Source: JANTGF01 sp963750735 (GTDB lineage Bacteria; Bacteroidota; Bacteroidia; Bacteroidales; VadinHA17). From it: 64,000 bases of DNA. The stretch lies in the NCBI GenBank assembly GCA_963750735.1, contig CAVVRY010000002.1, forward strand, positions 186,001 to 250,000, given 5' to 3'. Of the stretch, positions 31,181 through 41,079 are shown piece by piece. Below the pieces are notes generated by a model. That model ran no database searches. It was not told the DNA's origin and was given only the letters and a program-made list of their open reading frames with translations. Each line of letters begins with the position of its first letter. The first letter of the stretch is position 1. The translations under genes were made by a program, and so were the position numbers.

Positions 31181-33622
31181 ATGGAGGAATTTGAAAAGCT
31201 AGGCGAATTTTACCTGGGCAAGGTATTTGACCTGAAAGAAAAGGTATTAAGAGAAGATAAAGTTTTATATGATTCAAAAGACCTGACAACCCATGGAGTT
31301 TGTGTTGGGATGACCGGCAGCGGTAAAACAGGACTTGCAATTTCTTTACTTGAGGAAGCTGCAATTGATGGTATACCTGCCATTGTTATAGATCCGAAAG
31401 GGGACATGGGAAATTTGTTGCTGAGTTTTCCTGAATTGAAACCAGAAGATTTCCAACCCTGGCTTGATGAAAGTGAAGCGTTGAGGAAAGGTCTTACTCT
31501 CAAGGAATATGCAACAAAAACAGCAAGCTTATGGAAAAACGGCCTGGCCGAGTGGGGTCAGGATGGCGAAAGGATTAGAAACTACAAAAATGCAGCAGAA
31601 ATATTAATTTATACCCCTGGAAGTAATTCAGGAATCCCTGTTAATGTATTGGGCTCTTTCACTGCCCCAAAATCTCAAGTTATTTCTGATAAAGATGCTT
31701 TTAAAGAAGTTGTCAGTGGTACGTCTACTTCCATACTTTCACTTATGGGCATAGATGCGGATCCAATACAAAGCAAAGAACACATATTAATTTCAAAAAT
31801 ATTAGCGGATGCCTGGGTCAAAGAAAATGATTTAACCATTTCAGACTTAATCAGACACATTCAATCGCCTCTTTTTACAAAAGTAGGTGTGTTTGATGTG
31901 GATACCTTTTACCCTGTGAAAGAAAGGATGAAGCTGGCTATGTCCTTAAATAACCTGTTGGCCTCTCCAGGATTTGAAGTATGGATGGATGGAACGACTC
32001 TTGATATAAACAGTTTATTATATACCCCTGAGGGCAAACCTAAAATTTCTATTTTTTCTATTTCACATTTGTCTGATTCAGAGAGAATGTTTTTTGTCAG
32101 TCTGTTGCTCAATGAAATGGTTTCATGGATGCGTACTCAGGATGGAACCTCAAGCTTGAGGGCACTATTGTATATGGACGAAATTTATGGATATTTTCCA
32201 CCCACAGCTTCACCGCCATCCAAAACTCCTATGCTGACCTTATTAAAGCAAGCCAGGGCTTTTGGACTCGGGGTGTTACTTTCTACTCAAAATCCGGTTG
32301 ATCTCGATTACAAAGGATTGTCAAATACAGGAACCTGGTTCATAGGAAGACTCCAAACCGATAGGGATAAACAAAGAATGCTCGATGGGCTTGAAGGAGT
32401 AGGCGGTACAGGTGGTAGTAATTTAAGCAGAAGTGATTTAGACAACTTAATCTCATCTCTTGGTAAAAGGAAATTCCTGCTTCACAATGTACACGAAAGC
32501 AAACCTGTTGTATTCAATACCCGATGGGTTTTGTCCTATTTAAGAGGACCACTGACTTCACCCCAGATTCAGGAACTAATGAAGAATAAAGAGCCTGAGA
32601 AGCTCTCTTCATCAACAGTTACTGAGAAAGTTGAGGTAAAAGAAAAGATTGTTGGTACGAAAGAAATGGTTTCTGAGAAACCTTTATTACCTCCGGGAAT
32701 CATTGAGAAATATTTATTGCCACAAAAACCTAAGCCATCTGAGGGCAGGATTCAGTACCGCCCCAAATTACTTGGATCAGGGAAGCTTCATTTTGTAAGC
32801 GTAAAAGCAAAGTTAGATTATTGGAAAGAAATGTCAGTTTTTATGGATTTTCCTGACGAACCAACAGATCCAAAATGGGATGAGGCTGAATTTTATGAAA
32901 ATTTTTCATTTGATCTGGATGATGATATGCTTCAGGATGCAATTTTTAAGTCTCTTCCCAGAACTGCTTTAAAAGGAAAGAATTATACAGACTGGAAAAA
33001 AAGTCTGATAAATTATTTATACCAATCCAGAAAATTAAGTCTTTGGAACAGCCTTTTACTTAAAGAGATATCCAGACCTGAGGAAACAGAAGCTGAGTTT
33101 AAAATGAGATTAAATCAAATCATGCGTGAAAAAAGAGATTTAATGCTCGAAAAGATGAGAAAAAAATATGCCCCTAAACTGGCTCGCATTGAAGCACAAA
33201 TCGATAGGGCAATGGATAAGGTAGAAAAAGAAAAAGCGCAATTCAGTAACCAGAAATATCAAACTGCAATATCCATTGGTACAACACTTTTAGGTGCTAT
33301 GTTCGGGAGGAAGGTTGCAAGCTCAGGAAATATAGGTAAAGCGGCCACTTCTATGCGTGGAGTTGGCCGGGCTGCCCGGGAAAAGAAAGATGTGGAAATG
33401 GCTCAGATGGAGGTGGATGAGGTAAAAAATGCTTTTTCAGAATTGGAGAATGAATCTAAAATGGAATTGGAAAAAATCAGAGAGCAATATGCACCTGAAA
33501 GTATTGATCTTGCTGAATTGCAGGTATCTCCTCGAAAAAGTGATATTGCAATCGGCAACTTAAAGCTGGTATGGGTCCCATTTTGGATAGATAGTGATGG
33601 TATAGCTGAAAGAGCAGTATAA
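31181..33622 (+). CDS. HerA-like (DUF87/FtsK-HerA superfamily) ATP-binding protein
   Basis: 813-residue cytoplasmic ATPase. Walker A is GMTGSGKTGL near residue 45. VIDPKGDMGNLL is the second strand motif typical of HerA/VirB4-type enzymes. Walker B is LLYMDEIYGYFPP, and LLSTQNPVDLDYKGLSNTGTWF is the sensor region. The C-terminal 200 residues are rich in Lys and Glu and predicted coiled coil, containing a small glycine/alanine patch (GTTLLGAMFGRKVASSG) that could insert in or touch a membrane. No NurA nuclease gene is adjacent, so a HerA-NurA repair role is not supported. It is followed 30 bp later by htpX. Confidence 0.85.
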   Translation: MEEFEKLGEFYLGKVFDLKEKVLREDKVLYDSKDLTTHGVCVGMTGSGKTGLAISLLEEAAIDGIPAIVIDPKGDMGNLLLSFPELKPEDFQPWLDESEALRKGLTLKEYATKTASLWKNGLAEWGQDGERIRNYKNAAEILIYTPGSNSGIPVNVLGSFTAPKSQVISDKDAFKEVVSGTSTSILSLMGIDADPIQSKEHILISKILADAWVKENDLTISDLIRHIQSPLFTKVGVFDVDTFYPVKERMKLAMSLNNLLASPGFEVWMDGTTLDINSLLYTPEGKPKISIFSISHLSDSERMFFVSLLLNEMVSWMRTQDGTSSLRALLYMDEIYGYFPPTASPPSKTPMLTLLKQARAFGLGVLLSTQNPVDLDYKGLSNTGTWFIGRLQTDRDKQRMLDGLEGVGGTGGSNLSRSDLDNLISSLGKRKFLLHNVHESKPVVFNTRWVLSYLRGPLTSPQIQELMKNKEPEKLSSSTVTEKVEVKEKIVGTKEMVSEKPLLPPGIIEKYLLPQKPKPSEGRIQYRPKLLGSGKLHFVSVKAKLDYWKEMSVFMDFPDEPTDPKWDEAEFYENFSFDLDDDMLQDAIFKSLPRTALKGKNYTDWKKSLINYLYQSRKLSLWNSLLLKEISRPEETEAEFKMRLNQIMREKRDLMLEKMRKKYAPKLARIEAQIDRAMDKVEKEKAQFSNQKYQTAISIGTTLLGAMFGRKVASSGNIGKAATSMRGVGRAAREKKDVEMAQMEVDEVKNAFSELENESKMELEKIREQYAPESIDLAELQVSPRKSDIAIGNLKLVWVPFWIDSDGIAERAV

Positions 33623-33652
33623 ATTAAATTTTAAGATTAATACTTATTTTCT

Positions 33653-34510
33653 ATGACTAATAAGTTCAAAACATTTTTTCTAATGTTCCTTTTAACCATG
33701 TTGTTTATTTGGTTGGGAGGATTGTTGGGTGGATCAACGGGTGCAATTATTGCTCTTGTTTTGGCAGGAGCTATGAATTTTTATGCATACTGGGTGAGTG
33801 ATAAAATGGTATTGAAGAGATACAGGGCACAGGAGGTTAGGGCAGAAGATAATCATAGGCTGTACAGAATTGTTGCCAATCTTGTGGCTAAAACTGATTT
33901 GCCAATGCCTAAAGTGTATATTATTCCGGAAAAAAGTCCCAATGCTTTTGCTACCGGAAGGAATCCAAAGCATGCTGCAGTTGCTGCCAGTGCCGGGATA
34001 TTGGATATGTTAAACGATGATGAGATCGCTGGAGTTATGGCTCATGAATTAACACATATACAAAAACGTGATATGTTAACAGGTACCATAACAGCAACTT
34101 TTGCCGGTGCCATTTCAATGTTTTCATACATGGCTCCCAGGAATACTGGTTCATCACAGGGTCGATCAAATCCTCTTTTTACTCTAATCATTATGATAAT
34201 TGCTCCATTGCTGGCCCTGATCATACGCTCAATGGTTTCCAGGGTACGAGAATATTCAGCTGACAGAGGAGGGGCTGAAATTTCAGGAAAACCCCAGGCA
34301 CTGGCAAGCGCATTGGCCAAAATTTCAAACAATGTAAAGAAATATCCCATGCAAAGAGGTTCTGAAGCCGATGAAAATCTCTTTATTGTAAATCCTTTTT
34401 TTGGAGGTATTCAAAGAATAATGTCTACTCATCCTCCAACAGAAGAAAGAATTAGAAGATTGGAAGAAATGGCAATAGCAAGAAGATTAAAATTTAGAAA
34501 CAGAGGTTAG
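33653..34510 (+). CDS. htpX: Zinc metalloprotease HtpX
   Basis: Membrane-bound M48 protease that degrades misfolded membrane proteins. Two hydrophobic segments lie at the N-terminus (LFIWLGGLLGGSTGAII) and two more near residues 155-190. The active site is VMAHELTHIQKRD (HExxH), and the third zinc ligand Glu is in EYSADRGGAE. The C-terminus has STHPPTEERIRRLE, the usual family end. 285 residues, normal. It sits 30 bp after the HerA-like ATPase, so the two are likely co-expressed. Confidence 0.95.
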   Translation: MTNKFKTFFLMFLLTMLFIWLGGLLGGSTGAIIALVLAGAMNFYAYWVSDKMVLKRYRAQEVRAEDNHRLYRIVANLVAKTDLPMPKVYIIPEKSPNAFATGRNPKHAAVAASAGILDMLNDDEIAGVMAHELTHIQKRDMLTGTITATFAGAISMFSYMAPRNTGSSQGRSNPLFTLIIMIIAPLLALIIRSMVSRVREYSADRGGAEISGKPQALASALAKISNNVKKYPMQRGSEADENLFIVNPFFGGIQRIMSTHPPTEERIRRLEEMAIARRLKFRNRG

Positions 34511-34542
34511 TTTGCTTTTTTAAATCAGCTCGAATTCTTTTA

Positions 34543-35518
34543 ATGATAAAACTCTCGGTAATCATAGTAAATTATAGAGGTTGGGATCCCCTTGAACGAT
34601 GTTTAAATTCGCTTAGCTGTTTGGCTGGGGCAAGTTTTAGCTCTGAAATTATAGTAGTGGATAATAACTCGGACGATGGACAATTTGAATCCTTTTCAAA
34701 GCAATTTCCTTCAATTAGATTCATAAAAAATACCGGCAATTATGGTTTTTCAAATGGGAATAATCTAGGGTCAAAAAATTCCAATGGGAAATATATTCTT
34801 TTTCTAAATCCTGATACGGTTGTATCTCTTCCTGCATTGAATTCTATGCTTGAATTTTTAGAAAACCAAAAGGGAAAAACAATTGTTTCATGTCAACAGG
34901 AAAATGAATCAGGTAAGAATGAAAACCCGTTTGGTGTTTTCCCGTCATTTAAAACATTAACAGGAATTTCCCGGGCGATTTTCAGATTATTTAGTCCGAA
35001 AAATCAAATGAAAACCAATTGTGTGGATCAATCTGTACTCTATCCCGATTGGGTTTCGGGTTCCCTTATATTAATGCTTCGGGAGGATTTTAAAAAGTTA
35101 GGAGGTTGGAGTGAAGATTTCTGGATGTATTATGAAGATGTGGACCTATGTAAAAGATTTACAGACAAAGGTGGAAGAATTGCCTTTCTATGCAATACCA
35201 AGATTATGCATCAACATGGCGGATTAACAAGGAAAAATTCAAATCAAACCGCATTTTTTAAGACGGAGGTTCTTAAATCACAGCATATATACCTTAGCAA
35301 ACATTTTAGTGGGCTAAATGGAGTCCTTATTCAAGCGTTTTTAATCATCAACAATCTTATAATTGAGCGTTTATTGCCTGCGTCTGCTTGGAATAATACT
35401 TTTCTTCATACCCAAAATGCAGGTTCAGTTATTTATATATTTTTATTTACTCGTTTATTATTTAAAATCAATCAGGAAGATGTCCTGGTTATCAGGTCCA
35501 CGATCGGTATATTTTTAG
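34543..35518 (+). CDS. Family 2 glycosyltransferase (frameshift near its 3' end)
   Basis: Cytoplasmic-face GT-A enzyme, about 325 residues. Opening SVIIVNYRGWDPLERCL and IIVVDNNSDDG are nucleotide-sugar motifs; the DxD-like site is LFLNPDT, and FWMYYEDVDLCKRF holds the catalytic-base region. It resembles rhamnosyl- or mannosyl-type transferases used in cell-surface polysaccharide synthesis. The frame as given reads on into the next gene, but one base gained or lost near 35480-35485 gives the usual C-terminus SWLSGPRSVYF and a stop at 35516-35518. The apparent fusion is therefore probably false. Confidence 0.85.
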
Positions 35519-35528
35519 AATTTTTATG

Positions 35529-36216
35529 TATGAAAAATAAAGTAATTTTCACCTCTATTGTTGGAGGTTATGATAAGTTGCATGAACCTGATATAGTTTT
35601 GGATGACTGGGATTATATTTGCTTTTCAAATGATTACATTTCCTCAGAAAATAGTATTTGGCAAATTCGACCCAATACCTCCTCAAAGCTAAGGACCATA
35701 TATCAACTTCACGATATGTAAAAATTAATCCACATATAGTTCTAAAGGAATATCGATATAGTCTTTGGATTGATGGCAATGTTATTATTAAGGGAAAGTA
35801 TGCATATTCACGGGCTGAGCAGTTAATTAAACAGGGAGAACTTATTTCAATTCCAAAGCACCCTTTACGAGATTGTACATTTGAAGAGGCGGAGGTTTGT
35901 ATTAAAATAGGAAAGGAATATAAAAGAATTATCTAAAGAACAAATGCAAAACCTAAAAGAAAATGGATTTCCTGAAAATATAGGACTTTTCGAAGGTAAC
36001 ATTAGTTTTCCGCAATCATTTGCATAAAGACATTATAGAATTGGATGAAGCATGGTGGAATGAGTATACCAAATATTCAAAGCGTGATCAGTTAAGTTTG
36101 AGATATGTACTTTGGAAAAATCAAATTAACTGTATTCCATTTTTTGAGGAAGGTTCAACGTGAGAAATCACCCTGATTTTGCCTATCCTGAACACAAGCG
36201 AACTCATTTCACATAA
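35529..36216 (+). pseudogene. TOD1/MUCI70-like (DUF616) glycosyltransferase-related protein, several frameshifts
   Basis: Reconstructed from three reading frames. It starts MKNKVIFTSIVGGYDKL, then DWDYICFSNDYIS, then KINPHIVLKEYRYSLWIDGNVIIKG, then GLFEGNISF, then DEAWWNEYTKYSKRDQLSLRYVLWKN. These are the ordered motifs of the DUF616 family. Breaks occur near 35680, 35935, 36003-36010 (extra C) and 36160 (missing A). One frame ends in a stop at 36214-36216; another could run on to 36349, so the true end is uncertain. It probably adds sugars to a surface glycan with the GT2 upstream. Confidence 0.7.
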
Positions 36217-36437
36217 GATTAATAAGAGAATTCGCATTTTAAAGAATAAACTCACATTAATATTTTTATTATTAGCTGATAATCATTTATTTATAATCTT
36301 ATCTCACACTTATATAAATACTTTTATTATCTTTAAACAGATGAACTAAATTCATTTGATTAAACTTATCAAAAGTCTAAGTTTATCAATTATTCCAGAT
36401 AAATATTGTTAGAAAATTAATGAATAAATATTCAAAC

Positions 36438-37680
36438 ATGAAATCAAAAAAAACAAAGCAAAGTGGTCGTAGAGGATTTTTCAAAACCCTGGCGGCAGGA
36501 AGTGTGGGAGCAATATCTAATGCCCGAATCAGTAAAAGGAATGCAGCCTGAAATCCTCAGACAACCGAAAAGCCTGAAACGAATGTCAAAGATCACAGCA
36601 AATATCCCAGAACCGAAAATTCAATGCCCGGGAAGTATCCGGGAAAGGAAAAGATCAGCAAATACCCCAGAACAGAAAATTCGATGCCCGGGAAATATCC
36701 TGGTAAGGTGGTTAAAGTGTACCATGAGAATTGTATGACAGACAACCAGCCAAAAATGGAGGCAGCAAGAGAAATGCTTAAGGAGGGAATGCTTAATTTA
36801 ACAGGAAAGAAAAATATAAAAAAAGCCTGGAGAGAGTTTGTTTCGCCCAATGAAATAATAGGCTTGAAAGTAAATCCCGTTGCAGGCAAAACCCTTACAA
36901 CAAGTCATGAGGTTGTAAAAGCAGTAATAGAACAGCTTGAAGAAGCAGGAATTCCACGCAAGAATCTAGTTATCTGGGACAGGCGTGAGTTTCAATTGCA
37001 TGAAACAGGATTTACTGCTGAGAATTATCCCGGGATTAAAATTACAGGTACCGAGCAGAAAGACAAAAATGATTCTTTTTATGGAGAAGATGGAATGCTG
37101 TATGGTGAAAAGATGATTGATAAGGACTGGTATTATTGGGCCGATGTGGAGGGAGAATACGATGAATATACTCTTCCCTATATGGTAAACGGTGGGTAAA
37201 TACTCCTATTACAGTAAAATTGCCACCCAGATGGTGGATAAAATAATTAATATTCCCATTCTGAAAAATGCAGGTTCCTCTGTAACACTATGTCTTAAGA
37301 ACCTCGCCTATGGTGTAGTTTCAAACACTTCAAGACTGCATAAGGATTTATGGGCAGAGACCACCGCTGAGGTATGTGCCTTTCCTCCTATCCGCGACAA
37401 GGTTGTTTTAAATATCTTAGATGGATTGAAAGGTTGCTATAATGGTGGTCCGGGTGCGAATCCTCAGTTTATTACAAATTACAACACCTTGTTGCTTGGC
37501 AGCGATGCTGTTGCAGTAGATCGTGTTGGTTATGAAATTGTTATTAAGAAAAGAATTGAAGAAGGGATTCAAAAGGAAGACTCTGCAAAGGGGAAAAATT
37601 TCCTGGAGCTGGCTGCAAAACTCGATTTGGGAGAAGCAGACCTGGAAAAAATCCAATTAAATAGCATTGAGCTAACATAA
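36438..37680 (+). pseudogene. DUF362 domain protein, Tat-exported (three frameshifts)
   Basis: A Tat signal (KQSGRRGFFKTLAAGSVGAI) starts at the ATG 36438. Two compensating indels near 36519 (extra A) and 36551 (missing A) hide a linker that should read MPESVKGMQPENPQTTEK. Then comes a tandem-duplicated YPRTENSMPGKYPGK segment and the DUF362 core (VVKVYHENCM, IIGLKVNPVAGK, LVIWDRREFQLH). A third break, an extra G at 37194-37196, separates the last 160 residues (NIPILKNAGSSVTLCLKNL, YNGGPGANPQF). The family is related to iron-sulfur proteins, but no CxxCxxC cluster is visible in this one. The function is unknown. Confidence 0.78.
36597..36707 (+). repeat. 60-bp tandem duplication inside the DUF362 gene
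   Basis: Unit 1 (36597-36656) and unit 2 (from 36657) encode the same 17 residues, SKYPRTENSMPGKYPGK. The DNA copies differ at several mostly synonymous positions, so the duplication is not recent and not an assembly stutter. Confidence 0.9.
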
Positions 37681-37709
37681 ATGATTGATTAAAGATTAAG
37701 TAATTTCTT

Positions 37710-38565
37710 ATGGCTTATTTATTATTTATTGTGGGGTTGTTAGCAATCCAGGTGCAGAATGATATACCTAATATTACAAAGGTGGATATTCCCGGAGTTG
37801 AAATTGAGGAATCAAGAACATTCAATGGAAATGCACTTTGGGGCTATATAAATGGGGGAGCGGATATTTACCTTGAATATGGTTTTGATAGGTTGTTGGC
37901 ACAAAAAGTTAACTATGAAGGAAAACGCTATGTGGTTGATGTCTACAAAATGACCGGCCAGGAATCGGCTTTTGGAATTTTTTCTGTTTCACATATGAAT
38001 TGTGAAAATAAACTGGCAGAAAATGAATATTCCTGTGTTTCTCCCTATCAGGTTCAGTTTGTAAAAGGCCCATTTTATATTTCAGTTATAAATGAAAATG
38101 GATCAGATGCTGAACAATTGATTTGTAAAAGATTGCAGACATTTTGAAGGTAAAATTGATGACGAATCTTATTCTATTCCTGATCTTTTTGATAAGGAGG
38201 AGCTTTTACCATATATAGGAAAAAGTAAAACTTTTAAATGGACGACTTGGCGTAGAGAATGGATTCCCCATGTGGGCATCCCTTTTTGAAGGGATAGAGG
38301 GCTTTAGTATAATTAGTAATGCCCATTGAGATTAATGATTCTAAAATAAATATTGCAATTATTGAATTTGCTGATGAAAATTTCTTGATGACTTTTGCTC
38401 AGAATTTAGATCAGGATTATCAAATTATGGAAAAGCAATCTGACATTGATTAAGGAGAATCAATTGTATTTGAAAACCTTAGAAGATAATAAGCTGATAT
38501 TTATGGAGTCGGAGGGAGATCTTACATTGATTGACAAGTATATTGAAATTTTGAACCTTGAATAG
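37710..38565 (+). pseudogene. DUF6599 family protein (broken by several frameshifts)
   Basis: The first 145 residues are clean: a short hydrophobic N-terminus, then VDIPGVEIEESRTFNGNALWGYINGGADIYLEYGF and GQESAFGIFSVSHM, the diagnostic DUF6599 patterns (YINGGAxxYLEYGF). The frame fails near 38140. The rest of the protein can be followed in pieces (IDDESYSIPDLFDKEELLPY, then SLFEGIEGFSIIS, then the tail ending ILNLE) to a stop at 38563-38565. At least three indels are needed. The function of the family is not known. It follows the DUF362 gene by 30 bp, an arrangement that suggests a shared envelope role. Confidence 0.72.
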
Positions 38566-38655
38566 GTAAATGCATAGGATACTTACAGTTTATCAGGAAT
38601 ACTAAATTTGTAAATTTTATGTTTACATTATACGTTTAACTAAGTTTTCTATAGC

Positions 38656-39310
38656 ATGACAAAATATATTTCTTTTAAAATCCTATTAAGCTTACTATTA
38701 GCAATACCCATTTTTACTCACTGTAATAAAGACGAAGGAGAAAAACTAAAAGTTCTTGTTCTTCAACCTGGATTCAGATGCCGGAAAAGACTCAAATATT
38801 TGGAGTTTATATCCGGATAGGAATGGAGGAGATTCTACTTTTTTGCGCGCCGATGTTGGATTTATACAAGATGACCCTTACATAGAAAGAAGTTTATTCC
38901 AGTTTGACTTATCAGCTATATCAGCAGGATCTGAGATTTTATTGGCCGAACTTTCCCTTTACTATTACGATCCTCAAAACAGAGACCACCATACAACAAC
39001 AGGACCCAATACTGCATTTATTCAAAAAGTAAGCTCTGCCTGGGATGAAAATTCTATAACCTGGAGCAATCAACCAGCCAGTACAATTACCAATCAATCA
39101 ATAATCCTGGATATGACAGAATCGAGAGGTGACCTGATTGATCAGGATGTTACAGAAATTGTGCAGGAAATGGTTAACAATATGGCAGAGAACTTTGGTT
39201 TTTTGGTGAAGCTTGAGACAGAAGATGGAAATAAGGGAATGTATTTTGCATCAAGCGATCACCCTAATGCCAGTCTGCATCCGAAATTAATTGTAACTTA
39301 TTTGGAATAA
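38656..39310 (+). CDS. DNRLRE-domain lipoprotein (one frameshift)
   Basis: About 217 residues. The N-terminus from the ATG 38656 is a lipoprotein signal ending IFTHC, followed by a charged linker. The beta-sandwich domain begins LQPDSDAGKDSNIWS and contains ERSLFQFDLSAI, AELSLYYYDPQN, SSAWDENSITWSNQP and the closing LHPKLIVTYLE, all typical of DNRLRE (CBM96-like) modules found on carbohydrate-linked surface proteins. The break is at 38770-38771, where one G of a GG pair is surplus. It is a stand-alone module with no catalytic domain. Confidence 0.8.
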
Positions 39311-39328
39311 AGTTTTGTATCTTTAAGA

Positions 39329-39553
39329 ATGGAAAACACAGAGAAAATTTTGATACTTGAGAACCAAATCGAAGCCAAATTAATGGAAGAGATCTTGACA
39401 GATAAGGATATTCCTTTTATTATTCGTTCTTATCATGATTCAGCTTACGATGGCTTATGGCAAATGCAATCGGGTTGGGGACATATTGAGGCACCACCAA
39501 AATATAAGGAGGAGATTTTAGAAGTTTATAAAATAGTTACCAAAAGCGAATAG
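39329..39553 (+). CDS. Small DUF2007-like protein
   Basis: 74 residues. The layout (ILILENQIEAKLMEEILTDKDIPFIIRSYHDSAYDG, then a Trp/Gly-rich stretch and a closing helix EEILEVYK) fits the DUF2007 putative signal-transducing family, a small ferredoxin-like fold. No signal peptide. It starts 18 bp after the DNRLRE gene and may be co-transcribed with it. Role unknown. Confidence 0.7.
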   Translation: MENTEKILILENQIEAKLMEEILTDKDIPFIIRSYHDSAYDGLWQMQSGWGHIEAPPKYKEEILEVYKIVTKSE

Positions 39554-39621
39554 TAGAACAAGGCTTTTTTCATTAAAATATAAATCGAGCAAAATTTATC
39601 CACCAATACTATTTGAATATT

Positions 39622-40098
39622 ATGAAAGCTGTCATTCAGGAATTTATTGATAACAAATCTGTTGCCTTAGCAGGAGTTTCAAGAGACTCCAAGAAATGGG
39701 GAAGCATGCTTTTTAAGGCTTTAAAAAAGAAGGATTATACTATTTACCCTGTAAATCCCAATATGGAAGATTTTGAAGGTGTAAAATGCTATTCTTCGGT
39801 GACTGATTTACCCATTGAGGTAACCAACCTGATTATTGCAACCTCACCAGAAGCTACCCTTAGCCTTGTAAAGGATTGTGCAAATTCTGGTATTAAAAAT
39901 ATTTGGATGCACCAGGGTGCTGGTGGAACAGGGGCGCAATCGCAGGAAGCAATTGATTTTTGCAAAGAAAATAAACTTGGTATTGTATATGGATTCTGCC
40001 CAATGATGTTTCTGCCTCCTGTGGGTGGGCATAAAATTCATTATTGGATTAAAAAACTTACTCGCAATATGCCTCAGGAATACGTCGGACAAAATTAA
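39622..40098 (+). CDS. CoA-binding domain protein
   Basis: A 158-residue single-domain Rossmann protein of the YccU-like CoA_binding_2 type. Motifs: SVALAGVSRDSKKWGSMLFKAL (nucleotide loop), YTIYPVNPNM, NLIIATSPEATLSLVKDC and NIWMHQGAGG. The start at the ATG 39622 is preferred over a TTG 9 bp upstream. Members bind CoA in structures, but no reaction is assigned. A two-way hairpin follows at 40143-40164. Confidence 0.88.
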   Translation: MKAVIQEFIDNKSVALAGVSRDSKKWGSMLFKALKKKDYTIYPVNPNMEDFEGVKCYSSVTDLPIEVTNLIIATSPEATLSLVKDCANSGIKNIWMHQGAGGTGAQSQEAIDFCKENKLGIVYGFCPMMFLPPVGGHKIHYWIKKLTRNMPQEYVGQN

Positions 40099-40142
40099 GT
40101 ATTATACTTATTTAATTTTCAGATTGTAAGAATAGGAGTATT

Positions 40143-40164
40143 AAAAAAAATCTCGTGCGAGATT
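40143..40164 (-). terminator. Terminator between convergent genes
   Basis: A 7-bp inverted repeat (40149-40155 with 40158-40164) runs into eight T on the minus strand (40143-40150). It ends the minus-strand phosphoesterase transcript and could also serve the plus-strand CoA-binding gene weakly. Confidence 0.75.
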
Positions 40165-40200
40165 CAGGTCATTATGCCCAATTGATTGGAAGTAAGGAAG

Positions 40201-41071
40201 TTATTTTGTTGCTACCTCCCAGCCATAGTCAACATACTGCCAGGAAAAATCATCTTCAGTGAAATTGCAGCAATAAAAAACCCTCTTCAGTGCCATAATA
40301 GGGACCACCCCACCAGCTTGCTGAAATGGCTCCTCCGGTAATAAATTGAACATTTCTGACCTTAACTTCTTCATAAAGGTGCTGATGTCCCTGAAGAACC
40401 AATCTAAGATTGTAATTCTCAAACAAGTTCAGAATTTCTCTGAAATTTGAAAAAGAATCAAACCCATACTTATCTGAAGTAGCCGGTGTATATACTGAAA
40501 TAAAGGGAACATGACAGGTAAGGACAAGAGGTGTATTTTTATCAATAGTCTTTAGATCGTTAATCAACCAGTTTTTTTGAATTTCATCAACAGCATATTG
40601 ACCATTAACCGTTTGAACAGTATTCAGTGTTATGAAGTGCCAGCTTTTGTGAGCAAAAGAATAATATGATTCTCCTAAATATGATTCAAAAAGACCTTCT
40701 TCTCGTAATGGGTCCTCAAAACGTGCACCTGAGTATCGGTCGTGATTTCCTATCGCAGGGTATATTTTAAGAGGACTCAATTGAATGACTTCTGAAAATC
40801 GATTATATAATTCATATGCCGTTATTGAATCATCCTTAAGTACATCAATATCAACATTATCACCTCCTGTTAAGATAAAGTCAACTCCAAAAGAATCAGC
40901 CATATAAATGGCTTTATCCAATCCCTGAAAACAGCCATTATCTCCCATATTTAGATGGATGTCAGTAAAAAAAGCAACAGAAAAAGATTCAGTATTCTCT
41001 GCCTTATTTGTACACGATGTTGAACCAATAAGAATAATGTAAACTGCTAAATGGAACAATCTTTTTGCCAT
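40201..41071 (-). CDS. Calcineurin-like metallophosphoesterase, lipoprotein (frameshift near 3' end)
   Basis: About 290 residues. The signal ends IGSTSC, a lipobox, so it is probably attached to a membrane. Metal-binding motifs in order: AFFTDIHLN, LTGGDNVD, AIGNHDRY, LTCHVPF and LQGHQHLY, complete for a dinuclear phosphoesterase. The frame breaks near 40257-40262; with one base removed the C-terminus reads GFLLLQFTEDDFSWQYVDYGW and stops at 40201. It lies 8 bp downstream of the DUF1295 gene. The substrate is unknown. Confidence 0.87.
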
Positions 41072-41079
41072 TAAAATAT

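Noticed and set aside
36463..36738. 91-residue frame across the start of the DUF362 gene
   Set aside because: It is the shifted reading of the linker and tandem repeat; only part of it (MPESVKGMQPE) belongs to the real protein between two indels.
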